DNA of 64,000 nucleotides from Pseudomonas rhodesiae (GTDB lineage: Bacteria; Pseudomonadota; Gammaproteobacteria; Pseudomonadales; Pseudomonadaceae): the NCBI RefSeq assembly GCF_007858255.1, contig NZ_VFEU01000022.1:21185-85184 (forward strand), given 5' to 3'. Below the pieces are notes generated by a model that was given only the letters and a program-made list of their open reading frames with translations, made no database searches and was not told the origin of the DNA. This document shows positions 53,629 to 63,876 of this stretch, piece by piece. A program made the position numbers and the translations under genes. Positions within the stretch are counted from its first letter, which is position 1. Each line of letters begins with the position of its first letter.

Positions 53629-53848
53629 TTGCACGGACTTAACCACCCAGATTCCAGCGTGTGCGGCGTTCTGGCTGGCAAGCGTCAGCTCGATGGGCAT
53701 GACGATGAATGGGCCGGTCACGGTAAGCAGCTCCGACAAACGCTGTGCGGCAGCACTGGAAGAAATGGCATCCACCGTGTAGATCCTACAGGCTACATTG
53801 GTTGAACAGAAATCCCGCCCGGTTCGCCGGGCCTTCAAGGAAATCGAT
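53629..53848. other. short region between the recombinase cassette and the FtsK-gamma/HIRAN gene
   Basis: 220 bases. A minus-strand frame (53512-53838) runs through it and could be a remnant of a mobile-element protein, but no start, motif or neighbour supports it. On the plus strand the last bases hold the AAGGAA Shine-Dalgarno of the next gene. Confidence 0.35.
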
Positions 53849-54643
53849 ATGTCTTGGTTTGATAGGTTGTTTCATTTCTCACGCACCAATGACATACCTC
53901 AACCTACATCGCGCCCTAGACCACCTCGCAACGAGCCACCCAAGCCAGCGGTCATTGGCTCTTACAGCGATATTGGCGACCCGCTATACATCCAGGCAAT
54001 CAGCTTCGTACTAGATGCCAGGCGAGCTTCCATCAGTGGGGTCCAGCGGCATCTGAAAATCGGGTACAACCGGGCAGCTAGATTTATTGAAGCCATGGAG
54101 TTTGATGGGTTCGTATCGCCACTTAACGCTGCAGGTGAGCGTCGTTTGCTATCGACCGAAGAACGCAGTGCCCACCTTCTTGGTCGCACCGGACAAAAGC
54201 CAGGCAGTCCAAACGCTGAGCTCGAACAAAAGCCGACTCGCAGTAAGGCACTCCCTTGCCCAGAAAGAGTTGAGATTCCACCGCTTACGGGCAGAATCAA
54301 AGGCACTAGGGATATTGGGTTCGACATCGTTGGAGAGTCGCATTATCAGGCGGCTTTGAGAACACTCAGGAACTCCAGATGCTTGGCCGAGGATAATGAC
54401 TTTGAAGCGTTCATTGTGACCGAACCTAACAACCCCCATGACGCCAACGCATGTGCAGTTTTCATAGATGGGTTCAAAGTGGGCTATCTGCCGAGAGAGG
54501 CGGCAGCCAGTTTTGTCGCACAGATTGGGGACCAAGGAATTCACGGTGTTTCATGTTTCCAGCTCAGAGCCAAATTGGTAGGTGGGTACGGCACTAAATT
54601 GAAAATTGGTGTGATGGTCAATCTACCCCCCGGCGATGAGTGA
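53849..54643 (+). CDS. FtsK-gamma-like winged helix fused to a HIRAN domain
   Basis: This 264-residue protein starts at an ATG after AAGGAA; an in-frame start at 53798 is rejected. After a Pro/Arg-rich head, residues 40-105 read like the FtsK gamma winged helix (GDPLYIQAISFVLDARRASISGVQRHLKIGYNRAARFIEAMEFDGFVSP). This is the domain of FtsK/SpoIIIE translocases that reads KOPS-type DNA motifs, here without any motor. Residues 157-258 match HIRAN (FDIVGESHYQAAL, TEPNNPHDANACAVFIDGFKVGYLPREAA), a DNA-end-binding module found with SNF2-type and viral proteins. A DNA-recognition role is likely. A terminator-like hairpin follows. Confidence 0.85.
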   Translation: MSWFDRLFHFSRTNDIPQPTSRPRPPRNEPPKPAVIGSYSDIGDPLYIQAISFVLDARRASISGVQRHLKIGYNRAARFIEAMEFDGFVSPLNAAGERRLLSTEERSAHLLGRTGQKPGSPNAELEQKPTRSKALPCPERVEIPPLTGRIKGTRDIGFDIVGESHYQAALRTLRNSRCLAEDNDFEAFIVTEPNNPHDANACAVFIDGFKVGYLPREAAASFVAQIGDQGIHGVSCFQLRAKLVGGYGTKLKIGVMVNLPPGDE

Positions 54644-54671
54644 GAACTGTCAGGATACGCCACCGCTTATC

Positions 54672-54688
54672 AGCCCGCCTCGCGGGCT
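54672..54688 (+). terminator. hairpin after the FtsK-gamma/HIRAN gene
   Basis: AGCCCGC pairs with GCGGGCT around CTC, 28 bases after the stop; no T-run follows. Confidence 0.5.
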
Positions 54689-55331
54689 AAGCCCATAGGA
54701 GAGGACCAATTTCAGGCCTCGGCATTGAGTAGGAAAATATTCTATGGCTTTAGGGATGGTCTGAAGTAGTTGTGTATTTCTGGCTGACTTCAGCCCCTGC
54801 CGATTTTAAAAGCGGCAAATCGATCAAAAACGCTCAGATCACCCGCTTATTTCTGTGTTTTTAGCCGCCGCGAGCACCTCGCGGCAGCCATTTTCCACAT
54901 TACAGGCGCACCTCTCCTGCATTCGCCAGTAAATGTCGGCGCGCCATCCACAGGTTCGACAGCGCGAACAGCGTCATCAGTTGCGCCGTGTTCTTCGCCA
55001 GACCACGGAAGCGCACCTTCACATAACCGAACTGGCGCTTGATCACCCGGAACGGATGCTCGACCTTGGCTCGTACCTGAGCCTTGGCCTTCTCAATCTT
55101 GCGCTTGGCTTTGTACAAAGCACTGCGCTTATCAAGCTTCTTGTAAGTACTACGGCGGGCGGCGATCTGCCAGATGACCCCCCGGCCTTCATGTTCAGGG
55201 CGTTTCTCGACGCCGGTGTAACCCGCGTCGGCACCGACCATGTTCTCATCGCCGTGCAGCAGCTTATCGACCTGGGTGACATCGGCCACGTTGGCCGCCG
55301 TGCCCACCACGCTGTGCACCAAGTGTAGTGG

Positions 55332-56150
55332 TCAACTAATCCCGGACACGACGTTAAGTTTTTTCTCGGCCTGAGCCGGCGTTAGCCCGCCATTAAATTG
55401 ATGAGGCCGTATCCAGTTGTAGCGATGCATCAAATAATGACTGATGTCTCGTTGTGCCTGCTGAACCGACATATAACCCACTGAAGGTATCCACTCGGTT
55501 TTCAAGCTGCGAAATACTCGCTCCATCGGCGAGTTGTCGTAGCAATTGCCCCGGCGACTCATGCTCTGGCTGATGCGGTACCGCCACAGACGCTGACGGA
55601 AGTGGCGACTTCCATATTGCGATCCCTGATCCGAATGAAACAGCAGCCCTTGAGGCTTCCCGCGTTGCTCATAGGCCATATCCAGTGCTTTGGTGACCAA
55701 GTCAGCATCCGGGTTTCCTGATAACGCCCAGCCCACTATCCGGCGAGCATAGAGATCCATAACCACGGCCAGGTAGTGCCATTTCCCTTGCGCCCAGATG
55801 TAGGTGATGTCACCGCACCAAACCTTGTTTGGCTCGGGAACATCGAATTTACGATTCAGTGTATTTGGAATGTCAGGCCGCTCGACCGTTGCTTTTTTGT
55901 AGGCATGCGAGCCAGGCTGCTTGCTGATCAACCCCAGTTCCCGCATCAAGCCTCGCACCTTGAAACGCCCGATCTGCTCGCCATCATCCTGCATCATCGA
56001 CACGATACTTCGGCTGCCAGCAGCGTTTCGGCTCTGGGTGAACAGTTCGTTGACTCGACTGCGTAATCGAATTCTCTCAACGCCCGGAGAACGCCGCCTG
56101 AGGTGATGGGCGTAGTAAGTCGAACGGGTGATTTCGAACACCTCGCACAA
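55332..56150 (-). CDS. IS3-family transposase OrfB (integrase domain)
   Basis: This 272-residue DDE integrase has an HTH_21 part and then the rve core: WCGDITYIWAQGKWHYLAVVMDLYARRIVGWAL (Asp), LLFHSDQGSQYGS (Asp) and NSPMERVFRSLKTEW (Glu). It is read as OrfAB after a -1 shift on AAAAAAG (56231-56237 on the plus-strand map). In the shifted frame the protein continues KKGYRALDVGRSRAFALIHQL into this one. The element looks intact. Confidence 0.93.
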   Translation of the reverse strand: MCEVFEITRSTYYAHHLRRRSPGVERIRLRSRVNELFTQSRNAAGSRSIVSMMQDDGEQIGRFKVRGLMRELGLISKQPGSHAYKKATVERPDIPNTLNRKFDVPEPNKVWCGDITYIWAQGKWHYLAVVMDLYARRIVGWALSGNPDADLVTKALDMAYEQRGKPQGLLFHSDQGSQYGSRHFRQRLWRYRISQSMSRRGNCYDNSPMERVFRSLKTEWIPSVGYMSVQQAQRDISHYLMHRYNWIRPHQFNGGLTPAQAEKKLNVVSGIS

Positions 56151-56185
56151 GCAGTCAACAGGTTCATGGGCGCTTAGCTGATGGA

Positions 56186-56494
<309 letters not shown>

Positions 56495-56605
56495 CTGACA
56501 CCTCGATATGGCGAGCATTCTCGCCTAAATGAGTGTCCGGTTTCATTAGACCACTACAAAGCCCGACTCATCATCGACACCGATGTGCGCCTTCATGCCG
56601 AAGTG

Positions 56606-58454
56606 GTGAGTCGGCCGCGGGAACTGCCCCCGCAGCCGCTCGCAGAACCGTACGTGACACTCTCGCGTCATACGGCTCCCGTTATCCAACCTTGCTGCCC
56701 GGTCACTCGCCAGTGATGAAACAGCCGGGGTACCACAGTCCGCATCTTGTCCAGCCATTGGCTAATGCGCCGCTTGCGCCTATGAAGAGCCTTGTATTTT
56801 CGTCGGGCCCAGCGTTCAAGCGCGCGGTCAATGTGCTGGAAGATGCCAAGCATGGCTGTCCGATAGAACGAGCCATAGTATTGCGACCACCCCTGTATCA
56901 CTGGATTGTAGAGCCGAGCCACGTCGACCAGCGTCACGTGGGTTTGGCGATTGAGTCGCCACCTGCGTACCGCTTGCCGCATCCGCTTTAAGGCATCCGC
57001 ACTCGCTCCCGGAAGGAAGCTCGTGAAGAGCTGGTCTTGTTTGCTGAGCGCCTTCCTCGGCCTAAAGGTGAAGCCGAGGAAGGTAAAGCTCACATGCGGA
57101 TAACCTGCGCGACGGTTACTGTCCTTGCAGTACACGACCTTCGATTTCTCGGGGTGCATCGTCAAGCCACAGGCAGCCAGCCGTGAAGCAATGGAGCGCA
57201 TCACGTACTCCGCTTGCTTTCGACTGCGGCAGTGCACCACCGCATCATCGGCGTAGCGGGCAAACGGGCAGTTGGGGCTGGTACGTTGCATCCAGGTGTC
57301 GAAGGCATAGTGCATGAACAGATTCATCAGGAGGGGACTGATCACTCCACCTTGCGGGGTGCCGCGTTCGCGTCGGACGCGCATACCGTGATCCGTTTCG
57401 AACGGCGCAACCAGCCACCGCTCGATGTACAGAAGTATCCAGTCCTCCTTGATGTGCAGGCGCACCGCCTTCATCAGCAACCCATGATTGATCTGATCGA
57501 AGGCTGCCTTGATATCAAACTCCACCACCCAGTCGTATCGCCAGCAGCGCTCACGCGTGATCGCCACCGCCTGCTTCGCTGATCGTCCCGGCCGGTACCC
57601 ATAGGAGTCCGAGTGGAAGATCGAGTCCAGCTCCGGCTCGATGAGAAGCTTGACCACGGTTTGCGCGACACGATCACCAACCGTGGGCACTCCCAGCTTG
57701 CGCGTGCCTCCCGATGCCTTGGGAATTTCTACTTGCTTGACCGGAGGCGGGAAGTACGACCCCGACGACATCCGATTCCACAGCTTGTAGAGATTCTTAG
57801 ACAGATCCCGCTCGAAATCGGCGATGGTTTCATCGTCGATGCCGGCAGCACCGCGGTTGGCCCTGACCTGCTGGTAGGCGTCCCATACCGTGCGTTTCGC
57901 TATGTCATAAGGTTTCGCCGAGCTCACGCCACTCATCCCCGGAGGTTGGCAACGCTCGTCGGCCGGATAACGCCGCCCCTTCGCTCCACCTCCATTACAG
58001 AGGCTTCATCGCTACTACGGGAGGCTCCGCCCCTCGTTCCAGCATCGGTATTCTTCCTCATGGTGTTGGCCATTTGTCATTTTCCTTCGCATCTGGAACA
58101 AGGTTCTCACGTTCCGTACCAAAGCCTGTATGAAGATCATGCCGCCTATACACCGGCTGCCATCGGGTCCGTAAGCAGGTAACGCCCCGACTTGTCCTGA
58201 AGCCAGTACTCCACCTCAGTTTCGGCAGCACCTTGGGCATAACGATGCGTCATCGGACGGTTTGCTTTCGCTCATCTTCTCCATACTCACCTGCCATCCT
58301 CAGGGATGACTTTTCCTCGGTCGCTCACCACCACACCTTTTGGATGCAGCAGCACCGGGTGGTTTGAAGTCCGCTCCTGCAAGCCGACTTCAGAAGGCCT
58401 ACTTCCATCTTCGGCACAGCAGCACAGGTCATCTGACCTGTGTTCGTGACACAC
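56606..58454 (-). mobile_element. group II intron inside the IS5 transposase
   Basis: The 5' end reads GTGTGTCACG on the minus strand (canonical GTGYG) and the 3' end about GCCGACTCAC. Boundaries are uncertain by one or two bases because both NQY-HF and NQY-YF exon joins restore the frame. About 560 bases of structured intron RNA precede the maturase gene and about 65 follow its stop, including the domain V/VI region. Length about 1.85 kb. The intron lies in sense with the transposase and may splice. Confidence 0.85.
56668..57936 (-). CDS. ltrA: group II intron reverse transcriptase/maturase
   Basis: This 422-residue protein has the RT blocks (GIDDETIADFERDLSKNLYKLWNRM, VPTVGDRVAQTVVKLLIEPELDSIFHSDSYGYRPGRSAKQA, DIKAAFDQINH, GTPQGGVISPLLMNLFMHYAFD, and FARYADDAVVHC with the catalytic YADD). 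The thumb/maturase domain follows. The C-terminus ends at HHWRVTGQQGWITGAV without an HNH endonuclease. Such introns usually home via single-stranded or replicating DNA. Confidence 0.95.
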   Translation of the reverse strand: MSGVSSAKPYDIAKRTVWDAYQQVRANRGAAGIDDETIADFERDLSKNLYKLWNRMSSGSYFPPPVKQVEIPKASGGTRKLGVPTVGDRVAQTVVKLLIEPELDSIFHSDSYGYRPGRSAKQAVAITRERCWRYDWVVEFDIKAAFDQINHGLLMKAVRLHIKEDWILLYIERWLVAPFETDHGMRVRRERGTPQGGVISPLLMNLFMHYAFDTWMQRTSPNCPFARYADDAVVHCRSRKQAEYVMRSIASRLAACGLTMHPEKSKVVYCKDSNRRAGYPHVSFTFLGFTFRPRKALSKQDQLFTSFLPGASADALKRMRQAVRRWRLNRQTHVTLVDVARLYNPVIQGWSQYYGSFYRTAMLGIFQHIDRALERWARRKYKALHRRKRRISQWLDKMRTVVPRLFHHWRVTGQQGWITGAV

Positions 58455-59035
58455 AGTACTGGTTACCCTTCTTGGTCTGATGCATTTCCGGGTCGCGCTT
58501 ACCGTCCTTGTTCTTGGTCGAACTCGGCGCATTGATCAGCGTGGCATCGACGATCGTGCCTTGGCGCAGCGACAGCCCTCGGTCGCCCAGATAGCCATTG
58601 ATGACAGCCAAGATGCCGGCGGCTAGTTCGTGCTTCTCCAGCAAACGACGGAAGTTGAGGATGGTGGTTTCATCGGGGATACGCTCCAAGCTCAGCCCCG
58701 CGAACTGGCGCAGGATGGTGGTCTCGTACAGCGCCTCTTCCATCGCTGGATCGCTGTAACCGAACCAGTTTTGCATCAGGTGCACGCGCAGCATCGCCAT
58801 CAGCGGATAGGCCGGACGACCGCCTTCACCCTTGGGATAATGCGGCTCGATCAAGGCAATCAAACCCTTCCACGGCACCACCCGATCCATCTCGATCAGG
58901 AACAACTCTTTGCGGGTTTGTTTGCGCTTACCGGCGTACTCGGCGTCGGCGAAGGTCATCTGCTTCATCGGGAAACTCGGTGGGTGGAATCCGGGTATTT
59001 TGCCAAAATCTGGAAGTCTTCTTCAGAGTTTCCCT

Positions 59036-59429
59036 AGCATTAAGCTGGGCGCGACAACAGACGTCTAGTTGGGCGGCACCTGAAGGTTTCGACCAGCCAC
59101 ATAACGGCCTAGGTCAATCGACGGGCAAGAATAGAATGTCTCCTATAGTCCGCTAGTGTGCGCTCTCTTGCTTGGATGGCATTACGTTCTGGCCCAACGT
59201 TACTGTAGCGAATCCGCAGCAGTATCAATCAAAGCCTCCTGTATCCCGCGTGAAGAAAGACGCTACGTTGCGCCCGTTCTTCCACGGCTTCGCTTGCCGC
59301 CCCGCTACGGCAGATTCGAAGTATTCATCGAAATGTCATCCTTTAGAAGCAGTGCGGTAACAAGGAATTTCTACCCTTTGCATCGCGAACCGCAATTGTG
59401 CGGCCAGCAATATTGCGAAAGGTGATCAA
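59036..59429. other. ptx operon upstream region
   Basis: 394 bases between the left IS5 and ptxA with no gene I can support. A single ATGTCAT at 59333-59339 resembles half a Pho box, but the second half-site is absent. The promoter of ptxA must lie here or inside the IS end. AAAGGTG precedes the ptxA ATG. Confidence 0.5.
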
Positions 59430-60257
59430 ATGACGCCCCATCCGATACAGGACGCCGTGCTGCGGGTCGACCGGTTGAGCGTCGTCTATCCAGGCGGCGT
59501 GACAGCCCTACGCGATACCTCGATTGCATTTCGGCGTGGTGAGTTCACCGTGCTGCTTGGTCTCTCGGGCGCAGGCAAGTCGACCTTGCTCCGTAGTCTC
59601 AATCGACTCGTCACGCCCACTGGCGGCAGTGTCACCAGCGAACTCGGTGAACTCGGCAGCGGCTCGGCCTTGCGTCAGCATCGTCGGCGTACCGCCATGA
59701 TCTTTCAGCACCACCAGCTAATCGAACGTCAAAGCGCACTGGCTAATGTGCTTACCGGTCGGCTGGCCTTTCACAACACGCTCCGCTCGCTGTTTCCTCT
59801 GCCGCGTGCCGATCAGGAGATTGCGCTCAGTTGCCTCGCTCGGGTCGGTCTGGCAGACAAGGCGCTAAGCCGGGTGGACAAACTGTCCGGTGGCCAGCAG
59901 CAGCGGGTAGGCATCGCGCGTGCGCTAGCGCAACAGCCGGCGATCATTCTGGCCGATGAGCCGGTAGCCAGTCTCGACCCGGCCACTTCGGTCCGTGTTC
60001 TCGGATTGCTGCGCGACATCTGCAAGGAAGACGGCATCACCGCCATCGTTTCGCTGCATCAACTCGAATATGCCCGCCGCTTCGCCGATCGCGTCGTCGG
60101 GCTGGCCGATTCTCAGATCGTTTTCGATGCCGCGCCCTCGGAACTCACCGATGCGCAGCTTGAGCGCATCTATGCAGGCCGCTCTACGACTCAGCCAGCG
60201 AATGCTCCGGCTGAACCACCTGTCATGCTCGAACCTTCACTGGAGATGTCCCGATGA
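59430..60257 (+). CDS. ptxA: phosphite ABC transporter ATP-binding protein
   Basis: This 275-residue PhnC-like ATPase powers import of phosphite. Walker A is LGLSGAGKSTLLRSL, the signature is KLSGGQQQRVGIARAL, Walker B is AIILADEPVASLDP, and the switch His is IVSLHQLEYAR. Its stop overlaps ptxB by ATGA (60254). First gene of ptxABCDE, the phosphite operon first described in Pseudomonas stutzeri WM88. Confidence 0.95.
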   Translation: MTPHPIQDAVLRVDRLSVVYPGGVTALRDTSIAFRRGEFTVLLGLSGAGKSTLLRSLNRLVTPTGGSVTSELGELGSGSALRQHRRRTAMIFQHHQLIERQSALANVLTGRLAFHNTLRSLFPLPRADQEIALSCLARVGLADKALSRVDKLSGGQQQRVGIARALAQQPAIILADEPVASLDPATSVRVLGLLRDICKEDGITAIVSLHQLEYARRFADRVVGLADSQIVFDAAPSELTDAQLERIYAGRSTTQPANAPAEPPVMLEPSLEMSR

Positions 60258-61117
60258 AACGCTTATCCGCGCTCTTATTGACTTGCTTGCTGTCCGCTGT
60301 TTCAAGTTTGTCCGCCCTAGCGGCCGATGCCGATCCGGATGTGCTAAAGGTTGCCCTGCTGCCGGACGAAAACGCCTCCGAGCTGATCAAGCGTAACCAG
60401 CCGCTGAAGGATTATCTGGAAGAGCATCTGGACAAGAAGGTGCAGCTGATCGTAACCACCGACTATTCCTCGATGATTGAGGCGATGCGCTTTGGCCGTA
60501 TCGACCTGGCGTATTTCGGTCCGCTGTCCTACGTCATGGCCAAAAGCAAAAGCGACATCGAGCCCTTCGCTGCCATGGTCATCGACGGCAAGCCGACCTA
60601 TCGCTCGGTGATTATCGCCAATGTGGCGTCAGGCGTGAATGAGTATGCCGACCTTAAGGGCAAGAAGATGGCCTATGGTGACCGGGCATCGACGTCCAGC
60701 CATTTGATTCCCAAAACCGTGCTTCTTGAGACGGCCGATTTGACGGGTGGGCAGGACTACGAACAACATTTTGTGGGCACGCATGACGCCGTTGCCGTCA
60801 ACGTGGCGAACGGCAACGCCGATGCGGGTGGGCTGTCGGAGGTAATTTTCAATCACGTAGCCGAACGTGGCCTAATCGATCCGAGCAAGGTGAAAGTACT
60901 TGGTTACAGCGGCGAATACCCCCAGTACCCCTGGGCGATGCGCTCGAACCTGAGCCCCGAGCTGAAAACCAAGGTGCGGGATGTATTCGTCGGTATCGAC
61001 GATCCCGAAGTGCTGCGCAACTTCAAGGCCGAGGCCTTCGCGCCAATCACCGACGCCGACTACGATGTGATCCGCAACATGGGATCGCTGCTCGGCCTCG
61101 ACTTCGCCACGATGTGA
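60254..61117 (+). CDS. ptxB: phosphite ABC transporter periplasmic binding protein
   Basis: This 287-residue precursor has a signal peptide (MKRLSALLLTCLLSAVSSLSALAADA). The mature PhnD/PtxB fold shows KVALLPDENASELIKRNQPL, VTTDYSSMIEAMRFGRIDLAYFGPLSYVMA, and MAYGDRASTSSHLIPKTVLL, the ligand-binding region. PtxB binds phosphite selectively in the periplasm. It overlaps ptxA and ptxC. Confidence 0.94.
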   Translation: MKRLSALLLTCLLSAVSSLSALAADADPDVLKVALLPDENASELIKRNQPLKDYLEEHLDKKVQLIVTTDYSSMIEAMRFGRIDLAYFGPLSYVMAKSKSDIEPFAAMVIDGKPTYRSVIIANVASGVNEYADLKGKKMAYGDRASTSSHLIPKTVLLETADLTGGQDYEQHFVGTHDAVAVNVANGNADAGGLSEVIFNHVAERGLIDPSKVKVLGYSGEYPQYPWAMRSNLSPELKTKVRDVFVGIDDPEVLRNFKAEAFAPITDADYDVIRNMGSLLGLDFATM

Positions 61118-61953
61118 GCACCGATATGTCTACTCATTACGACGTGCAGGCGCTGCCTGCAGAGCAACGCGAGCACATCCTTCGAGGCTTCGGCCTCGGT
61201 TGGTGGCGCCAGCTGGGGCAGGTGGCGATTGTATTCGGAGTGGTGCTGTTGGCCTGCTGGTACGTGGGGCTGCTCGATGCCACCACGCTGCTGAACGGGC
61301 TGCCCTCCATCGCGACCCTGGCAGGCGAGGCCATGCCGCCAGACTTTTCGGGCTATCGAAGCTGGATTCGCCCCTTGATCGACACCTTGGCGATGAGCAT
61401 CGCCGGTACGGCCATCGCAGTGGTGTTCTCGCTGGTGGTGGCCTTCGTTGCAGCGCGCAATACGGCGCCGCACCCCCTTGTGTTCGGTGTTGCCCGGGTG
61501 CTGCTCAATGCCCTGCGGTCGGTGCCGGAGCTGATCATGGGCATCATCTTCGTTGCAGCCGTAGGGTTCGGCGCCTTGCCGGGCGTGCTTGCCCTGGGTC
61601 TGCATTCGGTCGGCATGGTCGGCAAGTTCTTCGCCGAGGCCATCGAGCACGTCGACGAAGCGCCGGTGGAAGCCGCTCGGGCGGCGGGGGCTACGCCGAT
61701 GCAAGTGCTGCTGCACGCGGTTTTGCCACAGGTGACGCCGCAGTTCGCCGACGTGGCGATCTACCGCTGGGAATACAACTTTCGCGCCTCCACCGTGATG
61801 GGCATGGTTGGCGCCGGCGGTATCGGCTTCGAACTCATGGGCTCGCTGCGCATCATGCAGTACCAGGAGGTTGCAGCAATCCTGCTGGTCATCCTGGCCA
61901 TGGTCACGCTAGTAGACGCCTTCAGTGGCGTGCTGCGCAAACGTTTCAAATAG
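61114..61953 (+). CDS. ptxC: phosphite ABC transporter permease
   Basis: This 279-residue PhnE-like permease has about five to six membrane helices and the EAA loop EAIEHVDEAPVEAARAAGATPMQVLLHAVLPQ that contacts PtxA. The start is taken as a GTG (GTGA overlap with ptxB); an ATG at 61126 is the alternative. It precedes ptxD by 8 bases. Confidence 0.93.
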   Translation: MSTDMSTHYDVQALPAEQREHILRGFGLGWWRQLGQVAIVFGVVLLACWYVGLLDATTLLNGLPSIATLAGEAMPPDFSGYRSWIRPLIDTLAMSIAGTAIAVVFSLVVAFVAARNTAPHPLVFGVARVLLNALRSVPELIMGIIFVAAVGFGALPGVLALGLHSVGMVGKFFAEAIEHVDEAPVEAARAAGATPMQVLLHAVLPQVTPQFADVAIYRWEYNFRASTVMGMVGAGGIGFELMGSLRIMQYQEVAAILLVILAMVTLVDAFSGVLRKRFK

Positions 61954-61961
61954 GACAAACC

Positions 61962-62972
61962 ATGCTGCCGAAACTCGTTATAACTCACCGAGTACACGAT
62001 GAGATCCTGCAACTGCTGGCGCCACATTGCGAGCTGATGACCAACCAGACCGACAGCACGCTGACGCGCGAGGAAATTCTGCGCCGCTGCCGCGATGCTC
62101 AGGCGATGATGGCGTTCATGCCCGATCGGGTCGATGCAGACTTTCTTCAAGCCTGCCCTGAGCTGCGTGTAGTCGGCTGCGCGCTCAAGGGCTTCGACAA
62201 TTTCGATGTGGACGCCTGTACTGCCCGCGGGGTCTGGCTGACCTTCGTGCCTGATCTGTTGACGGTCCCGACTGCCGAGCTGGCGATCGGACTGGCGGTG
62301 GGGCTGGGGCGGCATCTGCGGGCAGCAGATGCGTTCGTCCGCTCTGGCGAGTTCCAGGGCTGGCAACCACAGTTCTACGGCACGGGGCTGGATAACGCTA
62401 CGGTCGGCATCCTTGGCATGGGCGCCATCGGACTGGCCATGGCTGATCGCTTGCAGGGATGGGGCGCGACCCTGCAGTACCACGAGGCGAAGGCTCTGGA
62501 TACACAAACCGAGCAACGGCTCGGCCTGCGCCAGGTGGCGTGCAGCGAACTCTTCGCCAGCTCGGACTTCATCCTGCTGGCGCTTCCCTTGAATGCCGAT
62601 ACCCAGCATCTGGTCAACGCCGAGCTGCTTGCCCTCGTACGGCCGGGCGCTCTGCTTGTAAACCCCTGTCGTGGTTCGGTAGTGGATGAAGCCGCCGTGC
62701 TCGCGGCGCTTGAGCGAGGCCAGCTCGGCGGGTATGCGGCGGATGTATTCGAAATGGAAGACTGGGCTCGCGCGGACCGGCCGCGGCTGATCGATCCTGC
62801 GCTGCTCGCGCATCCGAATACGCTGTTCACTCCGCACATAGGGTCGGCAGTGCGCGCGGTGCGCCTGGAGATTGAACGTTGTGCAGCGCAGAACATCATC
62901 CAGGTATTGGCAGGTGCGCGCCCAATCAACGCTGCGAACCGTCTGCCCAAGGCCGAGCCTGCCGCATGTTGA
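61962..62972 (+). CDS. ptxD: NAD-dependent phosphite dehydrogenase
   Basis: PtxD oxidises phosphite to phosphate while reducing NAD. The 336-residue protein matches the P. stutzeri WM88 enzyme in length and in every region I can recall. It has GCALKGFDNFD with active-site Lys 76, the Rossmann motif VGILGMGAIGLAM, YHEAKALD with the NAD-specific Glu-Ala pair, NPCRGSVVDEAAV with the catalytic Arg, and the Glu and His (FEMEDWA, TPHIGSAVR). It overlaps ptxE by 7 bases. Confidence 0.97.
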   Translation: MLPKLVITHRVHDEILQLLAPHCELMTNQTDSTLTREEILRRCRDAQAMMAFMPDRVDADFLQACPELRVVGCALKGFDNFDVDACTARGVWLTFVPDLLTVPTAELAIGLAVGLGRHLRAADAFVRSGEFQGWQPQFYGTGLDNATVGILGMGAIGLAMADRLQGWGATLQYHEAKALDTQTEQRLGLRQVACSELFASSDFILLALPLNADTQHLVNAELLALVRPGALLVNPCRGSVVDEAAVLAALERGQLGGYAADVFEMEDWARADRPRLIDPALLAHPNTLFTPHIGSAVRAVRLEIERCAAQNIIQVLAGARPINAANRLPKAEPAAC

Positions 62973-63835
62973 ATCCGGTCTGGCTGAAGAGCCTGGTAGC
63001 GATCGTTCAAACAGGCAGTTTTCAGAGCGCGGCGAGGGCGTTGGGGCTGGCCCAGCCGACGGTGTCGCAGCACTTGCAGAAGCTTGAAGAGCAGGTCGGC
63101 GTAACGCTGGTGCAGCGCAGTCGTAGCGGCTGCCAGCCTACCACACGGGCGCTGGCCTTCATGCCGCATGCGACCGCCTTGCTCGACATGCACGCCCGGG
63201 CGCTAGAAGCCCTGCATGGCAATCGTGAGCGCGTCGGGGCCAGCTCCAACATCGGCACCTACCTTCTCCAGCCATTCGTGCGCAACTATCTGACGACCGC
63301 AAATGAGAGGGGCGAGGTGGATCTGCGCATCGCCGCCAACCCGGATGTGGCCGACCAGCTACTGGCGGGCCAGCTCGACGCCGCGATCATGGAATGGTGG
63401 CTACCTCACCCCGACTTCGAACACCGCCTCTGGCGGGTCGAGCCGCTGGTGCTTATCGTCAGCCCCGACCATGCGCTGGCTGAAGCAGGGTGCATAGAAC
63501 GTGATCGTCTGGTGGACCTGCCGATGCTGGGAGGTGAACCGGGTAGCGGTACCGGACGGCTTCTGACCGAATACTTTGGCGAACTGGGCGTGCCTCGCAG
63601 CGGTATGCAGCTAGGCAGCACCGAGGCAGTCAAACAAGCAGTGAGGGCGGGACTCGGCGTGTCGTTGGTGATGGCTTCCGCAGTACAAGACGAAGTTCGC
63701 AGTGGCGCGCTGGTAGCTCTTCCCATCCCGGGGCTTGAAAAGCGTCTCCAACTGATCTGGCGCAAACCTCCCGGAAATCTGCACCCGCCGGGATTTGTGC
63801 GGCACTTATTGGAGGAGGCAGATCTAGCTGGATAA
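62966..63835 (+). CDS. ptxE: LysR-family regulator of the ptx operon
   Basis: This 289-residue regulator starts with a winged HTH (VWLKSLVAIVQTGSFQSAARALGLAQPTVSQHLQKLEEQVGVTLVQR) and has a LysR substrate domain (about 95-285). It is the last gene of ptxABCDE. Its ATG at 62966 lies inside the last codons of ptxD; an in-frame start at 62879 falls deep in ptxD and is rejected. The right IS5 starts 41 bases after its stop. Confidence 0.93.
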   Translation: MLNPVWLKSLVAIVQTGSFQSAARALGLAQPTVSQHLQKLEEQVGVTLVQRSRSGCQPTTRALAFMPHATALLDMHARALEALHGNRERVGASSNIGTYLLQPFVRNYLTTANERGEVDLRIAANPDVADQLLAGQLDAAIMEWWLPHPDFEHRLWRVEPLVLIVSPDHALAEAGCIERDRLVDLPMLGGEPGSGTGRLLTEYFGELGVPRSGMQLGSTEAVKQAVRAGLGVSLVMASAVQDEVRSGALVALPIPGLEKRLQLIWRKPPGNLHPPGFVRHLLEEADLAG

Positions 63836-63876
63836 GGTGATGGATGGTTGCGATCCAGCGCTTGGCTTGTCAGCCT

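Noticed and set aside
53512..53838. Minus-strand 108-codon frame between the GmtX-like and FtsK-gamma/HIRAN genes
   Set aside because: It could be a remnant, but it overlaps the coiled-coil gene, has no ribosome-binding site and no motif I know.
59333..59339. Pho-box half site (ATGTCAT) before ptxA
   Set aside because: Only one half matches; the direct repeat with 4-base spacing needed for PhoB is absent.
61200..61961. Apparent N-terminal extension of ptxD
   Set aside because: The frame is open upstream but overlaps ptxC in another phase. The PtxD family begins at MLPKLVITHRVHDE (61962).
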